A DNA stretch of 13,366 nucleotides, from NCBI GenBank assembly GCA_944329545.1, contig CALVIK010000081.1, positions 1-13,366 of the forward strand, in the 5' to 3' direction. A program made the translations under genes and the position numbers. Positions 7,626-13,366 of the stretch are shown piece after piece. The stretch comes from an uncultured Bacilli bacterium (GTDB taxonomy: Bacteria > Bacillota_I > Bacilli_A > RF39 > UBA660). Numbering within the stretch: position 1 is the first letter of the stretch; each line of letters starts with the position of its first letter. A model generated the notes under the pieces. The model saw only the letters and a program-made list of their open reading frames with translations. It did no database searches and was not told the DNA's origin.

Positions 7626-9081
7626 GAGACCCTCCTTGTTTAAAATAGTTTTTAATCTTTATATAACTTGGTCTTTTAAAAATATTGGGGGTTGAAAATC
7701 TAACTAAAGCATCTTTTTGAGCAGAAATATTAAATGGGCTAAATGGTGATAAATAACTAACACCAAAGTTTTCTAAAGAAGCTAGTTTAATGATAAAAAT
7801 CATAACAGCGACGACAAGTCCTATTAATCCTAAAAAACTGGCAAAAATAATAAAGATGAAACGCCAAAATCTAATGCCGTTCATAAAATCTATATCAGTA
7901 AATATTAAGCTACAGATGGAAGTAAAAGCGACGACAATAACGGCAATAGGCGAGACAATACCGGCATCAACGGCCGCTGAACCCAAAACTAAAGCACCAA
8001 CAATACTCATAGCAGTTCCCATGTTAGAAGGCATTCGAATATCGCTTTCTCTTAATATTTCAAAAATGGTCATTAAAAGAATTATTTCTAAAGAAGTTGG
8101 AAAAGGAACCGATTCTCTTTGAACGGCTAAAGATATTAATAATTCATTAGGGACGACAACTTGATCAAAAGTTGTAATGGCAATATAAATAGCGGGAGTA
8201 AATAAGGTTATTAAAAGAGAAATAAATTTTAAAATTCTTGTTAAACTAATATTTAAGGGTTTTTGATAATAGTCTTCAGGGGTATGGGTAAAATCAATAA
8301 AAACAGCTGGAACTAGTAAAACAAATGGGGAATTTTCCACTATAATAGCAATTTTTCCATTTAATAAAGATTGGCATACTAAATCTGGTCTTTCAGTACT
8401 TTGAACTTGTGGAAAAGCGGATTTTTCATTAATTAAATATTCTCTTAAATTACCACTATCTAAAATACCATCGATATCGATGTTTTTTAAAGTTTTTTTA
8501 ATATAATTAACTTCTTTTTTATCAGCGATATCGTTAATATAGGCAATATTAACTCTTGTTTGCGTTCTTCTACCGATTTTCACTTCATCAAACCATAAAT
8601 TTTTATCTTTAATTCTTTTTCTAATTAAACCTAAATTTTTGGCGTGACTTTCTGTAAAACTATCTTTAGGGCCTCTTAGAATTGGTTCACTACTGGATTC
8701 GGTAACACCTCTATCTAAAGGTAGTCTGGTTTCCATAACAATAGCTTCATCACTATCATCAGTAATAATAATAGTAAAACCAGCAGATAAAAAATACGGA
8801 AATTTTTCAAAATCATTAATGGTTATGACTTGACTATTAAATATCCTATTTTTTAAGTTGTCAAAAACACTTTCAAAAATTTTTTTATCATTTTCAATCA
8901 TGTTAATACTTTTAATAATATGCTCGCTAACGGTTAAAGCCGCACTAGAACTTTCCATAAAAATAATGCCAACATTAATTTTTCCTAGTTTAATGATTCT
9001 TGTCGTTAAATCGGAGCTATTACCGTATAGTTTTTTTACTTTTTCAATGTTTTTTTTAGCGCTTTTAATTATTTTTTCCAT
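7615..9081 (-). CDS. gerKA: Spore germination receptor subunit A, GerA family
   Basis: Largest subunit of the germinant receptor, 488 aa, in the inner spore membrane; GerA subunits assemble as a ring and are proposed to conduct ions during germination. The soluble N-terminal region (1-280) contains the family motifs RGPKDSFTESHAKNLGLIRK (136-155), GRRTQTRVNIAYI (170-182), FPQVQSTERPD (223-233) and ENSPFVLLVPA (249-259). The membrane region from about 285 to 432 has about five hydrophobic helices, and a short basic tail follows. The start at 9081 has a Shine-Dalgarno GAAGGG (9092-9087) five bases upstream. It is the first gene of an A-C-B ordered operon, the order of Bacillus gerK. SpoVAF is a single-gene homologue; the presence of C and B subunits favours a true receptor. 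Confidence 0.95.
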   Translation of the reverse strand: MEKIIKSAKKNIEKVKKLYGNSSDLTTRIIKLGKINVGIIFMESSSAALTVSEHIIKSINMIENDKKIFESVFDNLKNRIFNSQVITINDFEKFPYFLSAGFTIIITDDSDEAIVMETRLPLDRGVTESSSEPILRGPKDSFTESHAKNLGLIRKRIKDKNLWFDEVKIGRRTQTRVNIAYINDIADKKEVNYIKKTLKNIDIDGILDSGNLREYLINEKSAFPQVQSTERPDLVCQSLLNGKIAIIVENSPFVLLVPAVFIDFTHTPEDYYQKPLNISLTRILKFISLLITLFTPAIYIAITTFDQVVVPNELLISLAVQRESVPFPTSLEIILLMTIFEILRESDIRMPSNMGTAMSIVGALVLGSAAVDAGIVSPIAVIVVAFTSICSLIFTDIDFMNGIRFWRFIFIIFASFLGLIGLVVAVMIFIIKLASLENFGVSYLSPFSPFNISAQKDALVRFSTPNIFKRPSYIKIKNYFKQGGSHEK

Positions 9082-9103
9082 ATAATCCCTTCTTTACTAG
9101 TAT

Positions 9104-9133
9104 TATTATGGATAATTGTTTTAAAATTATCAA
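9104..9133 (-). promoter_or_regulatory. Candidate gerKA promoter (sigma-A-like or sigma-G-like)
   Basis: Read on the minus strand, TTGATA (9133-9128), 17-base spacer and CATAAT (9110-9105) fit a sigma-A promoter. The same -10 extended by one base, CATAATA (9110-9104), also fits the sigma-G -10 consensus CATNNTA. Germinant receptor operons are normally sigma-G controlled in the forespore, but the -35 match to sigma-G is weak, so the sigma factor is undecided. The leader would be about 16-18 bases. Confidence 0.4.
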
Positions 9134-9150
9134 AATGTTTTGCAAATTTT
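9123..9150. repeat. Imperfect dyad in the gerKA-rlmCD divergent intergenic region
   Basis: AAAATT AT CAAAA TG TTTTG CA AATTTT: two six-base outer arms and two five-base inner arms pair perfectly around a two-base centre, with a two-base mismatch between them. It overlaps the -35 position of the candidate gerKA promoter and lies just upstream of the rlmCD promoter, so it could be an operator. No regulator is identified. Confidence 0.4.
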
Positions 9151-9195
9151 TAAATTGACTAATTTATTAATATATAATAAACTAATAACAAGGAG
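9150..9195 (+). promoter_or_regulatory. Promoter and RBS of the rlmCD gene
   Basis: TATAAT at 9173-9178 is well placed for a start near 9185 but has only a weak -35 (TTAAAT, 9150-9155, 17 bases upstream). A good -35 hexamer TTGACT at 9155-9160 would instead pair with TAAACT at 9178-9183 (17-base spacer). The Shine-Dalgarno AAGGAG is at 9190-9195, six bases before ATG 9202. Confidence 0.55.
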
Positions 9196-9201
9196 AATTT
9201 T

Positions 9202-10407
9202 ATGAAAAAAGTTAAATGTTTGAGATTAAATGATCAAGGTGAAGGCGTTTGTTATATTGATAAAAAGGTTGTTTTTGTTCCTGAATTATTACCAAAAGAT
9301 GAAGCTTTTATTAGAATTTTAAAAGATAAAAAAAATTTTATGGAAGGGGAGGTTATTAAGTATTTATCTTTTAGTGATGATAGAGTAAAAGCGATTTGTC
9401 CTTATAGAAGTTGTGGTTGCGCTTTGAAAGAATTAAATTATAAAAAGCAATTAGAATATAAAGAAGAAAAAGTCAAAAATATTATTAAAAAATTTAGTGG
9501 TCTTGATAATGTTGTTATTGATATTATTCCAAGTAAAAAAACTAATTATTATCGCAACAAAATAACTTTAAAAGTTCATAATAAAGTAGGTTATTTTAAA
9601 AATAAAACTAATGAATTTTTAGCAATTGAAAACTGTGCTTTAGCGGATAAAAGAATTAACGATATTATTGTTATTTTGAATACTTTAAATTTAGAAAATG
9701 TTAAGGAAATTACAATTAAAGCTTTTGATAATGTAATGATAATTATTGATGGCGTATTAGATATAGAAAAATTAAAAAAATATGCGGCTAGTATTTATAT
9801 GGATAAAAGACTTGTTTATGGTAGTAAATATATTAAAGCAACCATTAATGGTTTAAAATTTAATATTTCTAAAGATTCTTTTTTTCAAGTTAATACGGAT
9901 ATGATTGAAGTCTTATATAATGAAGCAATAAAATTAACTAGTAAAAAAGGGCAGGCTTTAGATTTGTTTTGCGGGACTGGAACTATTAGTTTAATTTTAA
10001 GTAAATATTTTGATAAAGTTATTGGAATTGAAATCAATAAAGAAGCAATAGATTGTGCGAATGAAAATAAAATTTTAAATAAAATTGATAATGTAGATTT
10101 TATTTGTGGAGACGCTAATGAAGTGTGCAAGAACTTGAAAGATAAAATGAATACAGTTATAGTTGACCCGCCAAGAGCTGGGCTTAGTAAAAATGGTATA
10201 AATAACATTTTAAGAATAAATCCAGAGGAAATTATATATGTATCTTGTAATCCTTTAACTTTAGTAAGAGATTTAAATATTTTAAAAGAAAACTATACTG
10301 TGGAAAAGATAATTCCTGTAGATTTGTTTCCAAACACTTATCATGTAGAATGTATTACATTATTAACAAATATAAAACCAGGAAAGGATGGAGGATGTTA
10401 TTTTTAA
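9202..10407 (+). CDS. rlmCD: 23S rRNA (uracil-C5)-methyltransferase, TrmA/RlmCD family
   Basis: SAM-dependent RNA methyltransferase making 5-methyluridine, most likely in 23S rRNA; in Bacillus one RlmCD enzyme modifies both U747 and U1939. An N-terminal TRAM-like domain (1-55) is followed by an Fe-S cysteine region with Cys66, Cys71, Cys73 and Cys145. The Rossmann methyltransferase domain has DLFCGTGTISL (254-264) for SAM and VDPPRAGL (321-328). The catalytic cysteine is Cys349 in YVSCNPLTLVRD and the general base is Glu383 in NTYHVECITLL. Length 401 aa is a little shorter than most (about 450). The usual cluster motif C-x5-C-x2-C is contracted here to C-x4-C-x-C (CPYRSCGC). The gene stands alone under its own promoter, divergent from gerKA. 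RlmCD rather than RlmD or TrmA is inferred from the lineage. Confidence 0.9.
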   Translation: MKKVKCLRLNDQGEGVCYIDKKVVFVPELLPKDEAFIRILKDKKNFMEGEVIKYLSFSDDRVKAICPYRSCGCALKELNYKKQLEYKEEKVKNIIKKFSGLDNVVIDIIPSKKTNYYRNKITLKVHNKVGYFKNKTNEFLAIENCALADKRINDIIVILNTLNLENVKEITIKAFDNVMIIIDGVLDIEKLKKYAASIYMDKRLVYGSKYIKATINGLKFNISKDSFFQVNTDMIEVLYNEAIKLTSKKGQALDLFCGTGTISLILSKYFDKVIGIEINKEAIDCANENKILNKIDNVDFICGDANEVCKNLKDKMNTVIVDPPRAGLSKNGINNILRINPEEIIYVSCNPLTLVRDLNILKENYTVEKIIPVDLFPNTYHVECITLLTNIKPGKDGGCYF

Positions 10408-10486
10408 TGATGAACTAATGAATGTAGATGAAAATAATTATATTATACCGATTTCTTTAGTTATAAATAGTAAAATTGCAAAGTAA
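10388..10486 (+). CDS. Possible 32-aa ORF overlapping the end of rlmCD
   Basis: A short open frame begins at ATG 10388 inside the last codons of rlmCD in another frame, with AGGA at 10380-10383 four bases upstream. It encodes MEDVIFNDELMNV... ending NSKIAK. It is acidic then hydrophobic, with no recognisable domain. Its 3' end covers the -35 box of the next gene. It may be chance or a fragment of a lost gene; the confidence is low. Confidence 0.15.
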   Translation: MEDVIFNDELMNVDENNYIIPISLVINSKIAK

Positions 10487-10518
10487 TAAAAAAATGCTAT
10501 AATAAGTGGCGTCCAGGG
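10476..10518 (+). promoter_or_regulatory. Extended -10 promoter of the HD-DUF4186 unit
   Basis: TTGCAA (10476-10481), 16-base spacer and TATAAT (10498-10503), preceded by TGC, which makes a TGnTATAAT extended -10 element. AGGGA at 10514-10518 is the probable Shine-Dalgarno, about ten bases before ATG 10529. Confidence 0.75.
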
Positions 10519-10528
10519 ATGTGTTATT

Positions 10529-11317
10529 ATGTGTGAAAAAAAGATGAGTGAAGTTAATAATATTTTAAGAAAGTATAATTTTAATCAGTTAGAGACAGTA
10601 AATTTTTGGAACATAATTAATCCAATATTTTTTAATGGAAATTTTTTAAGAAGAATGGAAAAAGATTTTCCACATCACGATGATGTATCTTTAGGTCATC
10701 ATATTGTTTCTGATGCTGCAGTTACTTATAAAATTTGTCAAAAAAACAAATATGTAAATGCAGATATTGATAAAAATGTGGCGGTTATAATTGCTATGAT
10801 GCATGATTTATATACTTTACCATGGCAAAATAATCCGGAAAATTTTCAAGAATATAGTTTTAATGGACATGGGTACCGTCATCCATTGGAAGCTATTGTA
10901 AATGCGATTAATTGGTTCCCAGAATATTTTGAAGATAGAAAGAAAGCAGAAAAAATAATTGATGGAGTAATTCATCATATGTTTCCATTTCCGGTAAGAG
11001 CTATTGATGGGATTACTTTAGAATTAAAAAACGCCGAAAATTATGATAAAATTCCTGAAGATTTAAAACAAATGATAATAGAATCTTCTAATAGAGGACT
11101 GATAGTTAAGCATTTTTCTCTTTGCCCAAGTAAATATAAAGAGGGAAGAATTATGAGTTTTGCTGATAAAAAAGTAGCAATTGTTGATGATACTATTGAA
11201 AGTTTGCGAAAAAACGGTTTAAAAACCTTTAGGGGAATTATTGCTTTAAAAACAGGGGCAAATAAAAATTTAGATGGCTATGAAGAAATTCAGAAATTCC
11301 GCCATAATAAAAAATAA
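10529..11317 (+). CDS. HD-domain metal-dependent hydrolase, unknown substrate
   Basis: 262-aa cytosolic protein of the HD phosphohydrolase superfamily. An early histidine pair GHHIV (56-60), the hallmark His92-Asp93 in IIAMMHDLY, His114 and His118 in FNGHGYRHPLEA, a double His in VIHHMFPFP (149-150) and a late Asp213 in IMSFADKKVAI fit the H...HD...D metal-binding scheme. The HHMFPFP...SKYKEGRIMSFADK layout resembles uncharacterised Firmicute HD proteins with 'HMWPL...SLADK' blocks, but with about 40 extra residues between the HH and ADK motifs. Many HD enzymes cleave phosphomonoesters, nucleotides or cyclic dinucleotides; the substrate here cannot be told. ATG 10529 has a moderately distant Shine-Dalgarno; ATG 10544 (residue 6) is an alternative start. 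The DUF4186 gene follows after 11 bases, so the two form an operon. Confidence 0.82.
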   Translation: MCEKKMSEVNNILRKYNFNQLETVNFWNIINPIFFNGNFLRRMEKDFPHHDDVSLGHHIVSDAAVTYKICQKNKYVNADIDKNVAVIIAMMHDLYTLPWQNNPENFQEYSFNGHGYRHPLEAIVNAINWFPEYFEDRKKAEKIIDGVIHHMFPFPVRAIDGITLELKNAENYDKIPEDLKQMIIESSNRGLIVKHFSLCPSKYKEGRIMSFADKKVAIVDDTIESLRKNGLKTFRGIIALKTGANKNLDGYEEIQKFRHNKK

Positions 11318-11328
11318 GGGATTATGCC

Positions 11329-11679
11329 ATGGAAAATATTGATAATGTATTAAATAAATTATCTAAATCAAAGTTTAGAAATGGTTTTAGACTTACAGAT
11401 AAGGATAAAGATTATATTAAAAATAAAGGTATGACAAAAATAAAAGAGCATGCTTATGACTTTATTAATCAAAGATTAGCGCCAGCTTATATAAAAAATG
11501 ATGGTAAGCAAACCCCAGTGAAAGGGCATCCAGTTTTTATAGCTCAGCCCGCAACTGCTACTTGTTGTCGAAGTTGTCTTTATAAGTGGCATCATATTTC
11601 TAAAGGAAGATGTTTAGCAAAAAAAGAAATTGACTATGTTGTTTCTCTTATTATAGAATGGATTAATATTCACAAATAG
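11329..11679 (+). CDS. DUF4186 family protein
   Basis: 116-aa protein of the uncharacterised DUF4186 family. Family blocks are easy to see: SKSKFRNGFRL (13-22), the central RLAPAYIKNDGKQTPVKGHP (49-68), IAQPATATCCRSCLYKWHHI (71-90) and the C-terminal helix EIDYVVSLIIEWI (100-112). The conserved Cys79, Cys80 and Cys83 with His67, His88 and His89 could form a metal site, which is my inference. The extra Cys95 (KGRCL) may be lineage-specific. Full length for the family. AAGGGA (11316-11321) provides the ribosome binding site, overlapping the end of the HD gene region. Function unknown; co-transcription with an HD hydrolase is the only functional hint. Confidence 0.88.
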   Translation: MENIDNVLNKLSKSKFRNGFRLTDKDKDYIKNKGMTKIKEHAYDFINQRLAPAYIKNDGKQTPVKGHPVFIAQPATATCCRSCLYKWHHISKGRCLAKKEIDYVVSLIIEWINIHK

Positions 11680-11682
11680 TTA

Positions 11683-11700
11683 ATTTTCTCAAAAGAAAAT
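11683..11700 (+). terminator. Weak hairpin after the DUF4186 gene
   Basis: A seven-base stem ATTTTCT (11683-11689) and AGAAAAT (11694-11700) with loop CAAA lies four bases after the stop codon, followed by interrupted T runs (AATTTTGTAATTTT). It is AT-only apart from one G-C pair, so it is weak as a terminator, but it is well placed. Confidence 0.4.
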
Positions 11701-11715
11701 AATTTTGTAATTTTA

Positions 11716-11745
11716 AAAGTTTTTTTCTTTGAAGAAAAAAACTTT
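11716..11745. repeat. Perfect 14-bp inverted repeat upstream of the DUF4143 ATPase gene
   Basis: AAAGTTTTTTTCTT (11716-11729) and AAGAAAAAAACTTT (11732-11745) are exact reverse complements separated by TG. No T-run follows on the plus strand, and the right arm runs into the -35 box of the next gene (TTTACA, 11743-11748). It may serve as an operator or a terminator/anti-terminator element. Confidence 0.6.
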
Positions 11746-11785
11746 ACAAATATAAAAACTAGTGATATAATTTTATAAGGGTGAT
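11743..11785 (+). promoter_or_regulatory. Extended -10 promoter and RBS of the DUF4143 ATPase gene
   Basis: TTTACA (11743-11748), 17-base spacer, TATAAT (11766-11771) preceded by TGA (TGnTATAAT). Shine-Dalgarno AAGGGTGAT is at 11777-11785, four bases before ATG 11790. Confidence 0.75.
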
Positions 11786-11789
11786 AAAC

Positions 11790-12995
11790 ATGTTAGAAAG
11801 AGAACTATATTTAGAAAAAATTAGAGATTTTTATGAAGAAGTAAGCTTGGTTAAAATTATATATGGTATGCGAAGAAGTGGTAAATCAGTTATTTTAACG
11901 CAAATAATCGATGAACTAAGAAAGCAAAATGTCCCAGAAAATCATATTATATATATTAATTTTGAATCTTTAGAATACAGCTTTATTAAAAATGGCCTAG
12001 ACTTATATAATTATATTAAATCTTTAACTAGAGATAAAAAAAAATATTATGTTTTTTTAGATGAGATAGGTAAAGTATTAGAGTTTGAAAAAGGCATAAA
12101 TTCACTTAGAATTACCAACAAATATAGTATATTTATTACGGGTTCAAATAGTAAAATGACTTTTCTAGAACTATCAACTGATCTTTCTGGTAGGTATGTT
12201 AGTTTTAAAGTAAATCCTTTAACTTTTAAAGAAGTTGTTAAACTAACTAAGACTAAAAAAGAAGATTATAAAAAATTGTTATTAGACATCTTTAAATGGG
12301 GTAGTCTGCCACAGCGTTTTTCTTTTAGCAATGATGCTTCAAAAATAAACTATATTTCTGATGTTTACAATTCTATTATTTTAAAAGATGTTGTAGAAAG
12401 ACTTAGTATTAAAGATGTAACTACTTTTAATAAAATTTTACAATATATTTTAGAAATAGAAGGAAAAGAATTTTCGGCCACGAATGTTTTAAATTATTTA
12501 GAGTCAGAATATCAAAAAATATCCAGTAAAACATTATATGAATATTTAGAGGCATTATGTTCTACTTTTATTGTAAATAAAGTATATAGATATGACATTA
12601 CTGGTAAAGGTGTTATGAAAACATTAAATAAATACTATTCTAGTGATTTGGGGATAAAACAAATAAAAACGAATAAAAAGGAAATAAATTACTCGATATG
12701 TTTAGAAAACCTTGTTTATAATGAACTTATAGCTAGAGGATATGAAGTATATATTGGAAAAACAACAAAAGGAGAAATTGACTTCATTGTAACTAAAAAT
12801 GATGAATTTAAGTATATCCAGGTATGTTATCAATTAAATGGTGATGAAAAAACTATTAAAAGAGAATTTGGGGCATATGACAATATAAATGACAATTATC
12901 CTAAATATGTAATTTCTTTGGATGATGAGGATTATTCAAAAAATGGAATTATACATCTTAATGCTTTTAAATTTTTAATGAATGATAATTTTTAA
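11790..12995 (+). CDS. AAA_14/DUF4143 family ATPase
   Basis: P-loop ATPase of the widespread 'ATP-binding protein, DUF4143' family, whose role is unknown and which is often found in accessory genome regions. The N-terminal AAA_14 domain has Walker A GMRRSGKSV (26-34), Walker B YYVFLDE (86-92), sensor-like FITGSNSK (115-122) and LSGRYVSFKVNPLTFKE (132-148). The C-terminal DUF4143 region has a winged-helix-like middle and a restriction-endonuclease-like end with CLENLVYNELIARGYEVY (304-321), GEIDFIV (328-334) and YIQVCYQL (342-349). Where PD-(D/E)XK nucleases have E-x-K, this protein has Q-V-C, so nuclease activity is unlikely. At 401 aa it is full length and intact. An in-frame GTG at 11781 is in the Shine-Dalgarno, so ATG 11790 is the start. 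It has its own promoter and no evident partner gene. Confidence 0.9.
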   Translation: MLERELYLEKIRDFYEEVSLVKIIYGMRRSGKSVILTQIIDELRKQNVPENHIIYINFESLEYSFIKNGLDLYNYIKSLTRDKKKYYVFLDEIGKVLEFEKGINSLRITNKYSIFITGSNSKMTFLELSTDLSGRYVSFKVNPLTFKEVVKLTKTKKEDYKKLLLDIFKWGSLPQRFSFSNDASKINYISDVYNSIILKDVVERLSIKDVTTFNKILQYILEIEGKEFSATNVLNYLESEYQKISSKTLYEYLEALCSTFIVNKVYRYDITGKGVMKTLNKYYSSDLGIKQIKTNKKEINYSICLENLVYNELIARGYEVYIGKTTKGEIDFIVTKNDEFKYIQVCYQLNGDEKTIKREFGAYDNINDNYPKYVISLDDEDYSKNGIIHLNAFKFLMNDNF

Positions 12996-13027
12996 AAATA
13001 AAAAGAAATTGATTATATTGTAAATAA

Positions 13028-13055
13028 CTTAAATAACTTGTTTAAGTTATTTAAG
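13028..13055. repeat. Perfect 12-bp hairpin with tandem 9-mers
   Basis: CTTAAATAACTT (13028-13039) and AAGTTATTTAAG (13044-13055) are exact reverse complements with loop GTTT. The 9-mer AAATAACTT occurs twice in tandem (13022-13030, 13031-13039), so a second 12-bp register (AAATAACTTAAA with TTTAAGTTATTT) is also possible. No T-run follows (ACTGCC), so it is not a classic terminator. Confidence 0.65.
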
Positions 13056-13267
13056 ACTGCCAACTAATTTGTTGATAGGTTGAAGAAAATTATTAACGAC
13101 TTTGTCTTGATTATAATTTATTTTTAGTTTTATCTGTTAACATAATTTCTTCTTTTCTAGGCATAATTTTTCCCTGTAATAATAATTTATTTATATCAAA
13201 ATATGTAATGTTATCTATATGATTAAAAATAAATTTTCTATACATAGTTTCCTGTTTTATAAAGCAT
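13047..13267 (-). pseudogene. Possible decayed small gene
   Basis: On the minus strand a strong Shine-Dalgarno AAAAGGAG (13280-13273) stands five bases before ATG 13267, which opens only nine codons (MLYKTGNYV). A second ATG at 13245 overlaps that stop and opens 44 codons to 13111 (MYRKFIFNHI..., ...GKIMPRKEEIML). A third open segment in another frame, NYNQDKVVNNF... to LVGSLK, ends at 13047. Two frameshifts would join them into one protein of roughly 75 residues. Each segment alone could be chance in such AT-rich DNA. Alternatives are a leader peptide coupled to a genuine 44-residue gene, or no gene. Confidence 0.25.
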
Positions 13268-13366
13268 ATTTTCTCCTTTTATTATTACTATAGCATTAGA
13301 AGAATTAAGTTCTGATTTTATTGTGTTGTATTATTAAAATTAAGTGAAATTTTTCATAAGAGATTG

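Larger units (their letters stand above)
12996..13366. other. Intergenic tail with hairpin and minus-strand frame fragments
   Basis: The 371 bases after the ATPase gene have no long open frame on either strand. They hold a 12-bp hairpin at 13028-13055 and, on the minus strand, short open segments in different frames between about 13047 and 13320, one with a strong Shine-Dalgarno. No tRNA, IS end or promoter was recognised. Confidence 0.6.

Noticed and set aside
7790..8122. 110-codon plus-strand open frame opposite gerKA.
   Set aside because: Antisense shadow of a strongly conserved gerKA region, with no ribosome binding site or family resemblance.
9885..10208. 107-codon minus-strand open frame opposite the methyltransferase.
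   Set aside because: It mirrors conserved methyltransferase motifs and lacks a start signal; a shadow frame.
11790..12995. DUF4143 ATPase as part of a phage-defence system.
   Set aside because: No nuclease, toxin, methylase, integrase or other defence partner is adjacent, and the family alone is not diagnostic.
13022..13055. Tandem AAATAACTT as the start of a CRISPR or other repeat array.
   Set aside because: Only two short copies with no spacers and no cas genes.
13111..13245. The 44-codon minus-strand ORF has GKIMPR and ID..TY.D spacing reminiscent of ribosomal protein bS18.
   Set aside because: The match is a handful of residues, the GK region is too close to the ID motif, and the RNA-binding C-terminus is missing; most likely coincidence.

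Overview
This is a very AT-rich, densely packed chromosomal segment from what looks like a low-GC Firmicute (Bacilli, Erysipelotrichia or Clostridia-like, probably an uncultured gut lineage). The evidence is the AT-rich codon usage, strong AGGAGG/GAGGTG-type ribosome binding sites, near-consensus sigma-A promoters, a class B sortase, and a complete GerA-type spore germinant receptor operon. TGG is used for Trp and TGA as a stop (gerKC ends in TGA), so the standard bacterial code applies and this is not a UGA-Trp mollicute. The germinant receptor implies a spore former or a recent descendant of one.

Layout. 1-4300 (+): a CmpB-type membrane protein (DUF1113), a small lipoprotein, a D-Ala-D-Ala carboxypeptidase, an RsuA/RluB-family 16S/23S pseudouridine synthase and a class B sortase. 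These are envelope and ribosome housekeeping genes, and the last three have their own promoters. 4312-4512 (-): a single-cluster ferredoxin, convergent with the sortase and sharing a bidirectional terminator with it. 4618-5391 (+): an orphan tail-anchored protein whose last 30 bases overlap the end of gerKB. 5362-9081 (-): gerKA-gerKC-gerKB, translationally coupled by short overlaps. 9202-10407 (+): an RlmCD/TrmA-family 23S rRNA uracil-C5 methyltransferase, divergent from gerKA across a 120-base region that contains a dyad. 10529-11679 (+): a two-gene unit of an HD-domain hydrolase and a DUF4186 protein. 11790-12995 (+): an AAA_14/DUF4143 ATPase. 12996-13366: an intergenic tail with a strong hairpin and minus-strand reading-frame fragments that may be a decayed gene.

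How the genes relate. The three Ger proteins form one inner-spore-membrane receptor complex. The carboxypeptidase and sortase act on the cell wall, and the pseudouridine synthase and methyltransferase modify rRNA. The last 3 kb (HD/DUF4186, DUF4143 ATPase, remnants) is the most accessory-like part. I see no CRISPR array, rRNA, tRNA, IS element or clear defence island. The less ordinary signals are the recurring very short mRNA leaders, a contracted Fe-S motif in the methyltransferase, the uncharacterised HD-DUF4186 pair, and the inverted repeats around the ATPase gene. Several genes have an in-frame GTG upstream of the likely start that lies inside the ribosome binding site; I give the internal starts and explain each.
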